Notes: generated from the letters alone by a model not told the origin. DNA of 64,000 nucleotides from Cohnella baijiui (GCF_020731285.1 NZ_JAJFOW010000008.1:62001-126000); one strand, 5' to 3'. Shown: positions 50,683-62,230, counted from the first letter of the stretch. Made by a program: numbers and translations.

Positions 50683-51180
50683 TCATCTTGTTATATCAAC
50701 GGGAGGCTCCGTTTTCTTTGGAGAAGAACTGGACGCAACGGTCAATCGCATAATATTTCGGTGCTTGCCCGGGCCGTAATAATCAGGTTCCGTTCGATTC
50801 ATTTCGAATCCGGCCGACCGCAAGGCGCTAATGGAAGCCGTATTCGTTGCATTGACCGTAACGAGTACCTGCTCTAGGGTTTGAAATTGCTGAAGAACTT
50901 GCAGACGGGCTTGGATCAGCATTTTGCCGATGCCCCGGCCTCTGTATTCCTCGATTACATTGCTGAACAGCAGCCAGCCCGTCGTTTGATGCATGTCGAT
51001 TCCCGCGCAGCTGAAACCTACTAGTCGATTGCGATGTGTGGCTTTAAAGATGAGGTCGGGGAACAGCTCAAAATACTTTTTCAATTCGTGCAAATTCATG
51101 CGGTCGGGCATCGTGAGATCCGCCAATTCGATCATTTGAAGAAAATCTTCCCGATCGGCTGCTTCGATTTTGATATCCAT
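50683..51180 (-). CDS. GNAT family N-acetyltransferase (165 residues)
   Basis: A single-domain GNAT protein. The sequence shows MDIKIEAADREDFLQMIELA, the core strand LVGFSCAGIDMHQTTGWLLF, the acetyl-CoA loop VIEEYRGRGIGKMLIQARLQ (R-G-x-G-I-G-K), and VNATNTASISALRSAGFEMN. The ATG at 51180 has GAGGGGGA upstream and the family-like start; the frame to 51219 is rejected. It stands alone between remnants and the MFS operon. The substrate is unknown. Confidence 0.9.
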   Translation of the reverse strand: MDIKIEAADREDFLQMIELADLTMPDRMNLHELKKYFELFPDLIFKATHRNRLVGFSCAGIDMHQTTGWLLFSNVIEEYRGRGIGKMLIQARLQVLQQFQTLEQVLVTVNATNTASISALRSAGFEMNRTEPDYYGPGKHRNIMRLTVASSSSPKKTEPPVDITR

Positions 51181-51219
51181 GGAGCGTTCCCCCTCAAGCT
51201 GCATCAGTCTACGATTCAA

Positions 51220-51536
51220 TCTATCATAGATTTATAAATGGCACGTTTGAGGGAGTTTCGCAGTTTTGTAAAATGTAGTTGGACAGCCGTATACTCATTC
51301 TGAACCGATAAGTCCATAATATCTAATCATAAAAAATGCCATTCCGCTCCAGGGCGGGATTGGCATTTTTTAACTTTCAGTTGTCTTCGTTCCACCTGTT
51401 TATTTTTATGAACAACTCAAGCCTGCTTCAAGCAAGATCTTCGATCTTCAAGTAATGCGAGAGCTTCGACAGAGGTATCTGGCCGACTTCCGTCAAATCA
51501 CAAACGGTCTTTTGAAGAATCATAAGCCGCCAAAAG
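51220..51536. other. Gene-poor stretch with a short unassigned frame
   Basis: Besides the terminator at 51331-51371, the minus strand carries a 31-residue frame (51428-51523) reading MILQKTVCDLTEVGQIPLSK and ending in YLKIEDLA. It has no good ribosome binding site, and it may be the tail of a lost gene. I see no other feature. Confidence 0.3.
51331..51371. terminator. Terminator downstream of the MFS/ArsR-rhodanese operon
   Basis: AAAAAATGCCA and TGGCATTTTTT form an 11-base stem, extended inward by TTCCGC / GCGGGA with wobble. It should act on both strands. Confidence 0.75.
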
Positions 51537-52850
51537 TCATGCCTTCTGCTGACTCCGCGACCAAACGACAACCGGAATCAAAAGCAAGGACAAGAACCCT
51601 CCGACCAGAGAGAGCGTGGAATAACTGGATTGGGCCACGACCATGCCGGACAACGCGCCACCGGAGGCACCAGCCAAAGCGATTAGCACATCTACCGTGC
51701 CTTGCGTCTTCGCCCGGAGTTGCGGCGGCGCCGCATCGACGATGGCCGCTGTCCCGCTAATAAAGCCGAAATTCCAGCCCAAACCAAGCAGAGTCAGCGC
51801 CAAAATGAGCAGAACCATTGAATCGCCAGGAGCAAATGCGGCCAATAAGCCTGCCAAGAGCAAGGTAACGCCGGAGGCGTAGGACATCATCATTTGCCCG
51901 AATTTATCGACGAGAGCGCCGGTAACGAGTGAGGGCAAATACATCGCGGCAACATGGATGCCGATTACGATGCCCACATCGCCTAGGCCATGCCCGTGAT
52001 GCTTCATATGAACCGGCGTCATGGTCATAATGGCAACCATGACGATTTGGGTTAACACCATGACAGTTGCGCCTACGATGATTCCTGGCTTGTGGACGCG
52101 CAGATCAGCCTCATGCGTCCCCGCGCCGCTGCTTTGCCCTTCCTTAGCCCGCGTTGCATCTGCAATAGCCTTGGCGACCACGAGCGGATCGGGACGGAGA
52201 AACAAGAGAATCACCATTCCCGCCAAAATAAAGGCTGTCGCAGCCAGCATAAATGGACCCGACAGCGCAGGAGCGCCCATGGAAACCGCAGCAACACCTG
52301 TGACTTTGACTAGATTCGGTCCGGCTACCGCACCAAAGGTCGTGAAGACCATGGCAGCACTAATTGCTTTTGCCCGCTGCGTAGGCAGCGCCAGATCCGT
52401 ACCGGCATATCGCGCCTGCAAGCTTGTTGACGTACCTGCACCGTAGACGATCAAGGAAATAAAGAGAAGTGGTACGCTATGAAGGAGAGCTGCCAGGACG
52501 ACACCTGCAGCACCGATCCCCCCCGCCAAAAAACCGGCAGCAAGCCCCGTCCGTCGTCCCAAACGCTGGGAAAGGCGACCGACGAATAACGCTGCGGCAG
52601 CGGAGCCTAACGTAAACAGAGCGGAAGGAACTCCGGCATAGTTGTCCGTGCCGAGCATCTCTTGGGCAAGCAGCGCACCCACCGTAATTCCCGCAGCCAA
52701 GCCCGCCCCGCCAAAAATTTGCGAAACCATGACGATTATCATCGTTCTCTTGTACAACTGCCGTTGCTTCTCGGGGTTCGCCGCGTACTCCTCTATCGGA
52801 TCGGGGAGGAATTTCGATTGATGTGCGAGCGGCAAGGGTTCTTCTGCCAT
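51537..52850 (-). CDS. MFS transporter (12 TM, YxaM/drug-resistance type)
   Basis: A 437-residue transporter with about 12 hydrophobic helices. A cytoplasmic N-terminus (about 35 residues) precedes VMVSQIFGGAGLAAGITVGA. Motif A appears as FVGRLSQRLGRRTGLAAGFL, and GLGWNFGFISGTAAIVDAAP is in helix 10, a conserved stretch of this subgroup. AAAGGAG lies before the ATG. The gene follows the ArsR-rhodanese regulator by 67 bases in the same direction and is probably its target. Substrate unknown; a sulfur compound is possible given the regulator. Confidence 0.9.
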   Translation of the reverse strand: MAEEPLPLAHQSKFLPDPIEEYAANPEKQRQLYKRTMIIVMVSQIFGGAGLAAGITVGALLAQEMLGTDNYAGVPSALFTLGSAAAALFVGRLSQRLGRRTGLAAGFLAGGIGAAGVVLAALLHSVPLLFISLIVYGAGTSTSLQARYAGTDLALPTQRAKAISAAMVFTTFGAVAGPNLVKVTGVAAVSMGAPALSGPFMLAATAFILAGMVILLFLRPDPLVVAKAIADATRAKEGQSSGAGTHEADLRVHKPGIIVGATVMVLTQIVMVAIMTMTPVHMKHHGHGLGDVGIVIGIHVAAMYLPSLVTGALVDKFGQMMMSYASGVTLLLAGLLAAFAPGDSMVLLILALTLLGLGWNFGFISGTAAIVDAAPPQLRAKTQGTVDVLIALAGASGGALSGMVVAQSSYSTLSLVGGFLSLLLIPVVVWSRSQQKA

Positions 52851-52917
52851 AAGGATTCTCCTTTAATGAAACGAATCATTCGCTGAATTTCTTCCATTGA
52901 CGTGTACCGGTCCAACT

Positions 52918-53586
52918 TCATGACCGCTGCGTTTGATACGCCCGCCATTCAAACACTCCTTCTTCCATATGAAAAGCTGTAAATCCCTCTCTCCGCAACG
53001 TCTCCACCGCCTCAGCCGCATAGACGCAATAGGGTCCGCGGCAGTAAGCGGCAATCTGAATTCCTTTGGGGAGACGATCCATGCAATGATGCAATTCCTC
53101 CATCGGGACGGAAATGGCTCCCGGGATATGACCCGCCTCATATTCATCGGCCGGGCGCACATCCAGCAAAATAATACTTCCCTCCTCCATTTTGCTTAGC
53201 ACTTCATCCATAGAAAGCGTCTGTAAATCCTCGAATTGACTTAAAAAGTCGTTTTTGATTCGCGTTACGTCACCAAGCTGCATTTCGCAAATTCGCCATA
53301 GGGAATTCAAAAAGCCCTCAATAATTGGGCTGGCCAAAGAGTAGATGACATACGTTCCCTTCTTGTTAAACTTCACCAGGTTGGCATCCAGCATGATTTG
53401 AAGATGACGCGAAACGTTAGCCACGCTCATTCCTGTGGCCTCGGCCATTTTCTCCACGGATTTCGGCCCTTGGGATAACAAATCCATGAGTTCCAATCGT
53501 TTATCGCTGGACAAGCATTTCCCTATCCGGGCAAACTGCCGATACACGCCGTCTTTAAAATCGCGAACGGGAAGTTCTTGCTTCAT
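52918..53586 (-). CDS. ArsR-type regulator fused to a rhodanese domain
   Basis: A 222-residue fusion. Residues 15-95 form an ArsR winged helix (GKCLSSDKRLELMDLLSQGP, GMSVANVSRHLQIMLDANLV). Residues 125-215 form a rhodanese domain (ILLDVRPADEYEAGHIPGAI) with the loop AYCRGPYCVYA, in which Cys182 is the catalytic cysteine. Rhodaneses carry persulfide, so the protein may sense or process reactive sulfur. The ATG at 53586 follows GGTGGGGG. It precedes an MFS gene. Two ATTCAA/TTGAAT boxes in its promoter suggest self-repression. Confidence 0.93.
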   Translation of the reverse strand: MKQELPVRDFKDGVYRQFARIGKCLSSDKRLELMDLLSQGPKSVEKMAEATGMSVANVSRHLQIMLDANLVKFNKKGTYVIYSLASPIIEGFLNSLWRICEMQLGDVTRIKNDFLSQFEDLQTLSMDEVLSKMEEGSIILLDVRPADEYEAGHIPGAISVPMEELHHCMDRLPKGIQIAAYCRGPYCVYAAEAVETLRREGFTAFHMEEGVFEWRAYQTQRS

Positions 53587-53607
53587 GTCCCCCACCCTTT
53601 CTTGACT

Positions 53608-53680
53608 ATTCAATGTATTGCTTGAATTATAATCAGGATCACTTCGTTTCGTCAATACTTATTCAATTCATTAATTGAAT
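53608..53680 (-). promoter_or_regulatory. Promoter and two ArsR-type boxes of the ArsR-rhodanese operon
   Basis: On the minus strand TTGACG (53655-53650) and TATAAT (53631-53626) are 18 bases apart. ATTCAA-N8-TTGAAT (53608-53627) overlaps the -10 and ATTCAAT-N6-ATTGAAT (53661-53680) lies just upstream of the -35. The box resembles the ars operon operator at 34027-34047. Confidence 0.7.
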
Positions 53681-53693
53681 ATACATTTAATTA

Positions 53694-53728
53694 AAAGCCC
53701 CAAATCTGATCCATCGATTTGGGGCTTT
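53694..53728. terminator. Terminator of rph
   Basis: A perfect 13-base stem AAAGCCCCAAATC / GATTTGGGGCTTT with a nine-base loop lies 21 bases beyond the rph stop and is followed by TTAATT on the minus strand. Confidence 0.8.
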
Positions 53729-53748
53729 GAACATTGGATGCATTTACT

Positions 53749-56446
<2,698 letters not shown>

Positions 56447-56522
56447 AGATAAGATATTTATGTCCATGAAATTGCGACAGTCGTAATCCGATTGTATCAT
56501 TCTCTCTGTCGATATGCAATAC

Positions 56523-56553
56523 AAAGAACCTGAGTACATTGCTCAGGTTCTTT
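56523..56553. terminator. Bidirectional terminator upstream of rph
   Basis: A perfect 12-base stem AAAGAACCTGAG / CTCAGGTTCTTT with a seven-base loop. It directly follows the small minus-strand frame 56560-56709 and isolates rph from upstream transcription. Confidence 0.75.
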
Positions 56554-56559
56554 TTGATT

Positions 56560-56709
56560 CTACGCTTCTGCTCTTCTTGCGCAGCTCAGAACAGTTGTCC
56601 GGCCCGCTCCGATCGGGACATGCGCCGGTCGCCGTCTAACGCGACGTTTATCTTCCTGGGCGACAAGCTGACTGCCCTTGTTCTCATATAGGACTGCGAT
56701 CCCGTACAT
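56560..56709 (-). CDS. Small unrecognised protein (49 residues)
   Basis: An ATG at 56709 is preceded by a very good ribosome binding site (AAAGGAG, five-base spacing). The frame encodes MYGIAVLYENKGSQLVAQED and a basic tail rich in Arg, ending in CARRAEA. The same frame stays open another 17 codons upstream (DNYQGSIVTETGEKGDA), so it may also be the tail of a lost larger gene. It lies between two terminators. I do not recognise it. Confidence 0.4.
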   Translation of the reverse strand: MYGIAVLYENKGSQLVAQEDKRRVRRRPAHVPIGAGRTTVLSCARRAEA

Positions 56710-56775
56710 CGCGTCTCCTTTTTCCCCGGTTTCCGTTACGATCGAACCTTGGTAATTGTCCTTTTGGGAACACCG

Positions 56776-56807
56776 AAAAGCCGACCCTACTAGCAGGGTC
56801 GGCTTTT
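56776..56807. terminator. Terminator of the small lipoprotein gene
   Basis: A perfect 13-base stem AAAAGCCGACCCT / AGGGTCGGCTTTT with a six-base loop. It has T tracts on both strands. Confidence 0.85.
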
Positions 56808-56851
56808 GTTCAGCGATTTCTTTTGAACCTTACGAGCAATTCAAAATGACG

Positions 56852-57157
56852 TTACGGACTGTCCGGGCTCGCATCGGCACCGGCATCCGGAGACGAGCCG
56901 TCGGCTGCGCCGCTTTCGTCCGCCGTGCCGCTTCCGTCTTCGTCCGCGCTTCCCGATGCGGCGCCGTCCTGCGACGCTCCCGGATCGACCGAATCGTCTC
57001 CGCCCGCAGCCGGAGTCGCAGGCGCATCTCCTTGTATGTTATCCGCGCTCGTACCGTCTCCAGCAGGCGTATTTCCGGTATTGCTGGAACATCCGGCAGC
57101 GAACAGCAGTAGGACGCTAAGCGCCATTGCGAGCATAATCGAATATTTTCGTTTCAT
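56852..57157 (-). CDS. Small low-complexity lipoprotein
   Basis: A 101-residue lipoprotein. The signal LALSVLLLFAAGCSSN has the lipobox Cys at position 23. The mature part is almost entirely Gly, Ala, Ser, Asp and Glu (for example DGASQDGAASGSADEDGSG), so it is disordered and strongly acidic. AGGAGG precedes the ATG. Three TTTAAG repeats 100 bases upstream suggest control by an OmpR-type response regulator. It may serve as a surface spacer or cation-binding tether; no family is recognised. Confidence 0.85.
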   Translation of the reverse strand: MKRKYSIMLAMALSVLLLFAAGCSSNTGNTPAGDGTSADNIQGDAPATPAAGGDDSVDPGASQDGAASGSADEDGSGTADESGAADGSSPDAGADASPDSP

Positions 57158-57259
57158 GTGTAGAAACCTCCTTAAGCGATTTGAATAATGTTCTCCCCTT
57201 ACAGGGTCTCTCTCCTCCCTTCTTAGGTTCCTAAATTACGCATCGAGGCTGAACGTTAG

Positions 57260-57287
57260 CTTAAACGAACCTTAAAGGAAGCTTAAA
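57260..57287. promoter_or_regulatory. Three CTTAAA direct repeats with an 11-base period
   Basis: CTTAAA occurs at 57260, 57271 and 57282. An 11-base phasing puts all copies on one DNA face, as in PhoP/OmpR-type binding sites. It lies between the small lipoprotein gene and the serine hydrolase gene. The rest of 57158-57488 shows nothing else I can name. Confidence 0.6.
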
Positions 57288-57488
57288 TGAGAGGATGTTC
57301 ACGTTTCTCATGAACGGACTGGGTTCGAATAGATTTGCACCAAAAATCCAATTCCTGTAATATTCATGCTAGAGCCCGCATGCGAGAGATCCATTCCGAC
57401 AGGAAGTTTCCATCATGGAATCGCTCGCTTTGAAAGCGGATTCACGAAATGCCATTCATACTTCATCTCATTCTGGAGGAATCGGGCA

Positions 57489-58940
57489 ATGGAAAAACTG
57501 GTTCGTCTGCCAAGAACGACGCCGGAGGCGCAAGGGATTTCGTCCAAAGCTGTCATCGAATTCCTGGACGCCGTCCGGGAGCGACAATTGGAATTGCACA
57601 GCTTTATGCTGCTTCGGTTTGGTCAGGTTGCAGCCGAAGGCTGGTGGGCACCGTATCGCCCGGAATACCCGCATATGCTGTTTTCGTTAAGCAAAAGCTT
57701 CACGTCGACCGCGATCGGCTTCGCGGTGGCGGAAGGGCTGCTGTCCGTGAACGATCCGGTCATTGGCTTCTTTCCGGAGGATGTCCCCGAGACGATATCC
57801 GACAACCTGGCCGCGATGCAGATCCGGCATCTTCTCATGATGGGAACCGGGCATGCCGCCGACGTGACCGACAGCGTGCAAAAAGAAGACAACTGGGTCA
57901 AGGGGTTTCTAAGCGAGTCGGTCGAGCATGCCCCGGGCACGCACTTCGCCTATAACAGCGCTGCGACGTATATGCTTGCCGCCATTCTTCAGCGGGTTAC
58001 CGGCGAGTCTCTGCTTGCCTATTTAAAGCCGCGTCTGTTCGCTCCGCTCGGTCTGTCGGAAGCCACGTGGGAAACGTGTCCGCGCGGGATCGCGACCGGC
58101 GGCTGGGGTCTGAATTTGACGACCGAGGATATCGCCAAGTTTGGCCAACTGTATTTGCAGCGCGGGCAATGGGAAGGCGAGCAGATTCTTCCGGCCGCTT
58201 GGGTCGAAGAGGCGACGAGCTTTCAGATCGACAACGACGACGGCAGGGCGAACGATTGGACGCAGGGCTACGGCTATCAGTTCTGGCGCTGCCGTCACGG
58301 CGCGTACCGAGGCGACGGGGCATTCGGCCAGTATTGCATCGTCATGCCGGAGCAGGAGGCGGTGTTGGCCATCACTTCCGGCGTAGCCGACATGCAGGCC
58401 GTGTTGGATATCGTATGGAGCAAGCTGCTGCCGGCCTTTTCAATCGGTAAGTTGGAACAGGACGAGGCAGCCCGGATGGAGCTTGCCGAGCGCCTGGATG
58501 ACCTTCGGATCGATCCGCCGCAGGATGATCCCTCCTCTCCGAATGAGGCGAAGATGCAAGGCAAGACCTTCCGTATGGATTCCAATGAAATAGATCTCTC
58601 GTCGTTTGCGGTACGCTTCGCGGACCAGAGCGCCGAGCTTGTGCTCGGCAACGACCGCCTCGGAGATCAGGTCGTTCAATTGGGTCGCGGCGCGTGGAAA
58701 TCCGATCGGATTCGCATCGATAGCGTCAAGGGAGGCGTTTCGCAGCGATTGGAAGGCTGCTTTACGTGGAAGGACCGTGATAAGCTCCTCATTCGGCTGA
58801 TGCTTGTGGAAACGCCTTTCACCTATGATTTTGTGTGCCGGTTGGACGGGGAAGCGCTCGAGCTGCAGTTCTCGGCCAATGTCGCGTGGGAGCCCGGTCA
58901 GGTGTTGACGATCCGCGGTCAAGCGGCAGCGCTTGCCTGA
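57489..58940 (+). CDS. Class-C beta-lactamase-like serine hydrolase
   Basis: A 483-residue protein of the beta-lactamase/DD-peptidase-like serine hydrolase family. The nucleophile motif is LFSLSKSFTSTAIG (S-x-x-K) and the second motif FAYNSAATYM (Y-x-N). The third motif is probably HGAYRGDGAFGQY in place of K-T-G or H-x-G. No signal peptide is seen, so it is probably cytoplasmic and an esterase or amidase rather than a resistance enzyme. The ATG at 57489 is preceded by GGAGGAA. The longer frame from 57366 has no ribosome binding site. A C-terminal domain (about 385-480) is typical for this subgroup. Confidence 0.88.
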   Translation: MEKLVRLPRTTPEAQGISSKAVIEFLDAVRERQLELHSFMLLRFGQVAAEGWWAPYRPEYPHMLFSLSKSFTSTAIGFAVAEGLLSVNDPVIGFFPEDVPETISDNLAAMQIRHLLMMGTGHAADVTDSVQKEDNWVKGFLSESVEHAPGTHFAYNSAATYMLAAILQRVTGESLLAYLKPRLFAPLGLSEATWETCPRGIATGGWGLNLTTEDIAKFGQLYLQRGQWEGEQILPAAWVEEATSFQIDNDDGRANDWTQGYGYQFWRCRHGAYRGDGAFGQYCIVMPEQEAVLAITSGVADMQAVLDIVWSKLLPAFSIGKLEQDEAARMELAERLDDLRIDPPQDDPSSPNEAKMQGKTFRMDSNEIDLSSFAVRFADQSAELVLGNDRLGDQVVQLGRGAWKSDRIRIDSVKGGVSQRLEGCFTWKDRDKLLIRLMLVETPFTYDFVCRLDGEALELQFSANVAWEPGQVLTIRGQAAALA

Positions 58941-59031
58941 GCGGACGGCGAGGCTGCTCAATCTCCATCCATCGTGATTGGCAAACTCCCTGAACGGGAG
59001 CGGAACAGGTCCCAGACTTTCCGATAGAACA

Positions 59032-59063
59032 ACGAGGCTGCCGATCGTGATCGGCAGCCTCGT
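59032..59063. terminator. Terminator between convergent hydrolase and MMPL genes
   Basis: A perfect inverted repeat, ACGAGGCTGCCGA / TCGGCAGCCTCGT, with a six-base loop that is itself palindromic, is followed by CTTTG on the plus strand. Confidence 0.75.
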
Positions 59064-59079
59064 CTTTGTCGCATGGGAT

Positions 59080-61320
59080 TCAAACAACCTCGCTAGGTTT
59101 TTCGATAAATGTAAGATCAGTGTCTATATCGGTGTTGCGCCGCCCGGGCCAGAAAGCCCACTTGCCCAAGACCAGCGTAAGGGCCGGCACGAGGAATGGA
59201 CGCACAACGAACGTATCGAGCAGAATTCCGAGCGAGACGATGACTCCCATTTGCATCATCAACTGAACCGGCATCGTGATCAGAACAGCGAACGTACCCG
59301 CAAGAATGAGGCCTGCCGAGGTAATGACGGATCCCGTCTCCCCCACGCCTTCCAAGACCGCTTGTTTGAGCGGCATGCGCTTGCTCTTCTGCCATATGGC
59401 AGAGATCACGAAAATGTTGTAATCCTCGCCCAGCGCGATCAAAAATACAAACGAATATAGCGGTACCGTCCCTTGAATCACATCCATGCCCATGAAGTTG
59501 TGCAAGACGAGCCACCCTAATCCCAAAGCCGACAAATAAGAGAGCAACACGGTTAAAATAAGATAAGCCGCGGCGACCAAAGAACGTAGATACACGATCA
59601 GGAGCGTTGCGATCATGATAATGATCAGCGGCAATATGATGCTCATATCCCGTACGTTTGTTTCTTTCGTGTCATATTGCTCCGCTGTCTCTCCGGAAAT
59701 CCATACATGGTTCGCAGCGTTCGTGTCGCCTGACTGAATCAGCGCGCCTTCGATCGATTGGCGGAGTTCCGGAATCAAATTCATCGCTTCCATGGAATAA
59801 GGATTCAGGTTTAGGCGTACGTCATACGCCATCATTGCAGGGTTCATCTTCCCTGCCTGCGGCTCGGATACTTGCGACACGTATGGAAGCGCGGCCAAAG
59901 TCTGTGCAACGTCCCGATCCTTCCCGTCGGTATCTACGATCACTTTAACGGGAGCGAGATCGCCGGGCGTGAACTGCTCGCCGAGGACGGAGAATCCTTC
60001 TATGGATGGCATCGTCTTCGGGAACATGGCCAGCTTATCGAACGTGAACTTCACCTGAGTTGAGAATACGGCAAATCCGCCAAGCACGATGCAGGTCAGG
60101 ATGATAATGAGCAAAGGTCGGCTTACAACAAGAGAACCGATCACATTGCGCGAGCGCTTGTTGGAAGCCGGGGCCGCACGTCCCTTGCGCATGGCTCGTT
60201 CGGCCAGCATGTCCGGCGTCCTCGGAATGAACGGCCAGAAGGAAGCGCGCCCCATAATGGCGAGCAAGGCAGGTACAAGCGTCAAACTGGCCAGTCCTAT
60301 TATGAAGATGGAAATCCCAAACGGCGCGGCGAGCAATCGAAACGAACCGTACTCCGCTGCGAGCATCGTAAGGAGTGAGAGAATAACGGTTAGACCGCTC
60401 ATCGCGATCGCACCTGAGGATCCGGTAATGGCGCCGCGAAGGGCCTTGCCCTTGTCCGGTTCGGTCTTGAGCAATTGACGGAACCGGTAAATGAGGAACA
60501 AGCAATAATCCGTGCCGGCGCCGAACAATAATACCGTCATGATATTGGTTCCTTGCTTTTCCACCGTTATCATGCCGCTGTGCACCATCCAGCCCAAAAT
60601 CGGACTGATTACGAAGTATGCGATGCCTACGGCAACCAGCGGGAGCATAGCCAGAATCGGCGAGCGGTAAATGAGCAGCAGCAGCACGAGCACAAGTAGT
60701 ACGGTGCCAAAGAGCAATGTTTTGTCGGCCTGTCCGAATACGCCGGTTGCGTCGATCTGTATGCCGACCGGACCTGTAACTCTTGCGTTCAAGTCCGTCG
60801 GGGAATCGATGGCGACGGCGAACGGATCTGAACCGAATAGCGCTGCAGCTTCATCTTTCGCTTGATCTACGCCTTCCTTCCACTCATTCGATTGCGCGCT
60901 TTTGCTGAAGAATACCGGCGAGACGATGGTGCTCCCGTTCTCCGACAGTCTCGTTTTCAAATCCTGTAGCGGCATTTGATGCAATGGCGGTACGGATGTC
61001 TGATACGGTACCGGATGCGTCGATAATCGTTCGGTAAATTGTTGGATGCGCTGCAGATCGGTGTCGGTAAGTCCTCCCTGGCGGTGCCATACGAACAGCG
61101 CGGAGGCATCTTCCGCATTCGGATATTCTCTCGTAACCAATTCGCGAGCTTGCACGGATGGTTTGGTGTCGGCCAAGGGCTGCGCATTATTGACGACTTC
61201 ATTGCCAATGGACGGCGCCAGCACGTTTAACAGCCATGAGGCGACTAACCAAATCAGCAGCGTAACCCATCTGGTTGTTCGGCCCGCCACCCATTTTTCA
61301 ATGCCCCATCGAGCTTTCAT
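59080..61320 (-). CDS. MMPL family transporter
   Basis: A 746-residue RND-superfamily transporter of the MMPL/YdfJ type. One N-terminal helix (TLLIWLVASWLLNVLAPSIG) is followed by an extracellular domain and helices 2-6 with FGAGTDYCLFLIYRFRQLLK (the G-x-x-x-D-Y signature). The same layout repeats with LIALGEDYNIFVISAIWQK in the second half. AAAGGAGG precedes the ATG at 61320; the frame to 61431 is not used. It is the third gene of a minus-strand operon behind a membrane protein and a VOC protein, divergent from a two-component system that probably regulates it. Substrates may be lipids or antibiotics. Confidence 0.92.
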   Translation of the reverse strand: MKARWGIEKWVAGRTTRWVTLLIWLVASWLLNVLAPSIGNEVVNNAQPLADTKPSVQARELVTREYPNAEDASALFVWHRQGGLTDTDLQRIQQFTERLSTHPVPYQTSVPPLHQMPLQDLKTRLSENGSTIVSPVFFSKSAQSNEWKEGVDQAKDEAAALFGSDPFAVAIDSPTDLNARVTGPVGIQIDATGVFGQADKTLLFGTVLLVLVLLLLIYRSPILAMLPLVAVGIAYFVISPILGWMVHSGMITVEKQGTNIMTVLLFGAGTDYCLFLIYRFRQLLKTEPDKGKALRGAITGSSGAIAMSGLTVILSLLTMLAAEYGSFRLLAAPFGISIFIIGLASLTLVPALLAIMGRASFWPFIPRTPDMLAERAMRKGRAAPASNKRSRNVIGSLVVSRPLLIIILTCIVLGGFAVFSTQVKFTFDKLAMFPKTMPSIEGFSVLGEQFTPGDLAPVKVIVDTDGKDRDVAQTLAALPYVSQVSEPQAGKMNPAMMAYDVRLNLNPYSMEAMNLIPELRQSIEGALIQSGDTNAANHVWISGETAEQYDTKETNVRDMSIILPLIIIMIATLLIVYLRSLVAAAYLILTVLLSYLSALGLGWLVLHNFMGMDVIQGTVPLYSFVFLIALGEDYNIFVISAIWQKSKRMPLKQAVLEGVGETGSVITSAGLILAGTFAVLITMPVQLMMQMGVIVSLGILLDTFVVRPFLVPALTLVLGKWAFWPGRRNTDIDTDLTFIEKPSEVV

Positions 61321-61354
61321 TCCCGATCCTCCTTTTGAATCGAATCTCTTACGC

Positions 61355-61741
61355 CTATCCATTTTTCGGAGGCTCGAAGAGTTCGATAGGGTTGCCTGCC
61401 GGGTCATCCAGCAAGATCTGCTTGCCGCCAAAACCTGTTACGATTTCGTTGCGGAATCGTAGTCCTTCAATACGCATGGTCTCGACAACGGCGCCTAGGT
61501 CATCGACTTCGATTTGAATTCGATTCCAGCCGCCGGGCTCCGGTTTTCGTCCGTCCGGCATCGCTTGGGCGGCTCCGCCCGGCCCATTTTGGGCATTCAC
61601 AAGAAGATGCAAGTCACCTCGCTGCAAAACGGCAAAGCCGGGTGCAGGATGTGCTTTGACAATGAAGTCCAGATGCTTGGTGTAGAATGCGATTGCCGCA
61701 TCTACATCGTCGACAATGTATCGTACCCTGATCGGGGACAT
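61355..61741 (-). CDS. VOC family (glyoxalase/bleomycin-resistance) protein
   Basis: A 128-residue VOC-fold protein: RVRYIVDDVDAAIAFYTKHL at the start, LDFIVKAHPAPGFAVLQRGD, NRIQIEVDDLGAVVETMRIE in the second beta-alpha-beta-beta-beta unit, and ILLDDPAGNPIELFEPP with the metal-ligand Glu. Such proteins bind or modify small toxic molecules. It lies between the membrane protein and the MMPL pump in the same operon, so binding or inactivating the pump's substrate is a plausible role. The start has GGAGGAG upstream. Confidence 0.92.
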   Translation of the reverse strand: MSPIRVRYIVDDVDAAIAFYTKHLDFIVKAHPAPGFAVLQRGDLHLLVNAQNGPGGAAQAMPDGRKPEPGGWNRIQIEVDDLGAVVETMRIEGLRFRNEIVTGFGGKQILLDDPAGNPIELFEPPKNG

Positions 61742-61810
61742 GGTTTCTCCTCCTTTGTGCAGTTAACTAATAGATTAGGACTGCCTCACCAACCCTGTTG
61801 CGCATGGTGA

Positions 61811-62230
61811 TCAAGATTTCATCACAACTTGCTCCGTTGATTCTTGCTGCTTGGCTTCGATGGTGGCATTGGTTTTCCGAGCGTTTGACACGGCTCCCAT
61901 AAACAACATCAGCGCGATTACCGGATGAAGAGCCGACAAATAACCGATGGAAGACGCCATTTTAGCGCTGACAAACATCAGAATAATCAAGACGATCAAA
62001 CCTGCGCTAGACAGACGTCGGGACAGTGGCAGCTTGGCAAAGAAGGAAGTAATCAGCATCAGGACCGGGGGAATCATCAGAAATTTGGCAAATCCCGTGT
62101 GGCTCGCCCATTGGGCCGAATCCCAAAACAAGGCAAGACCCGCGAAAAACACTTGCAGCACAATGCAAACCGCAAAAAGCCAAGCCAGCAACTTAAAGAC
62201 GAAACGTGCTTTCAGAACCGTGTTACTCAT
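61811..62230 (-). CDS. Small four-helix membrane protein
   Basis: A 139-residue protein with four hydrophobic segments (LLAWLFAVCIVLQVFFAGLA, MIPPVLMLITSFF, GLIVLIILMFVSAKMASSI, and HPVIALMLFMGAVSNA). It resembles DUF6220-like membrane proteins of unknown function. The ATG at 62230 has GAGGAGG upstream. It is the first gene of the operon with the VOC protein and the MMPL pump, and is divergent from the response regulator. Confidence 0.8.
   Translation of the reverse strand: MSNTVLKARFVFKLLAWLFAVCIVLQVFFAGLALFWDSAQWASHTGFAKFLMIPPVLMLITSFFAKLPLSRRLSSAGLIVLIILMFVSAKMASSIGYLSALHPVIALMLFMGAVSNARKTNATIEAKQQESTEQVVMKS

Noticed and set aside
50603..50752. Open plus-strand frame reading into the GNAT gene's antisense
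   Set aside because: It has no start codon or ribosome binding site and partly overlaps a supported gene on the other strand.
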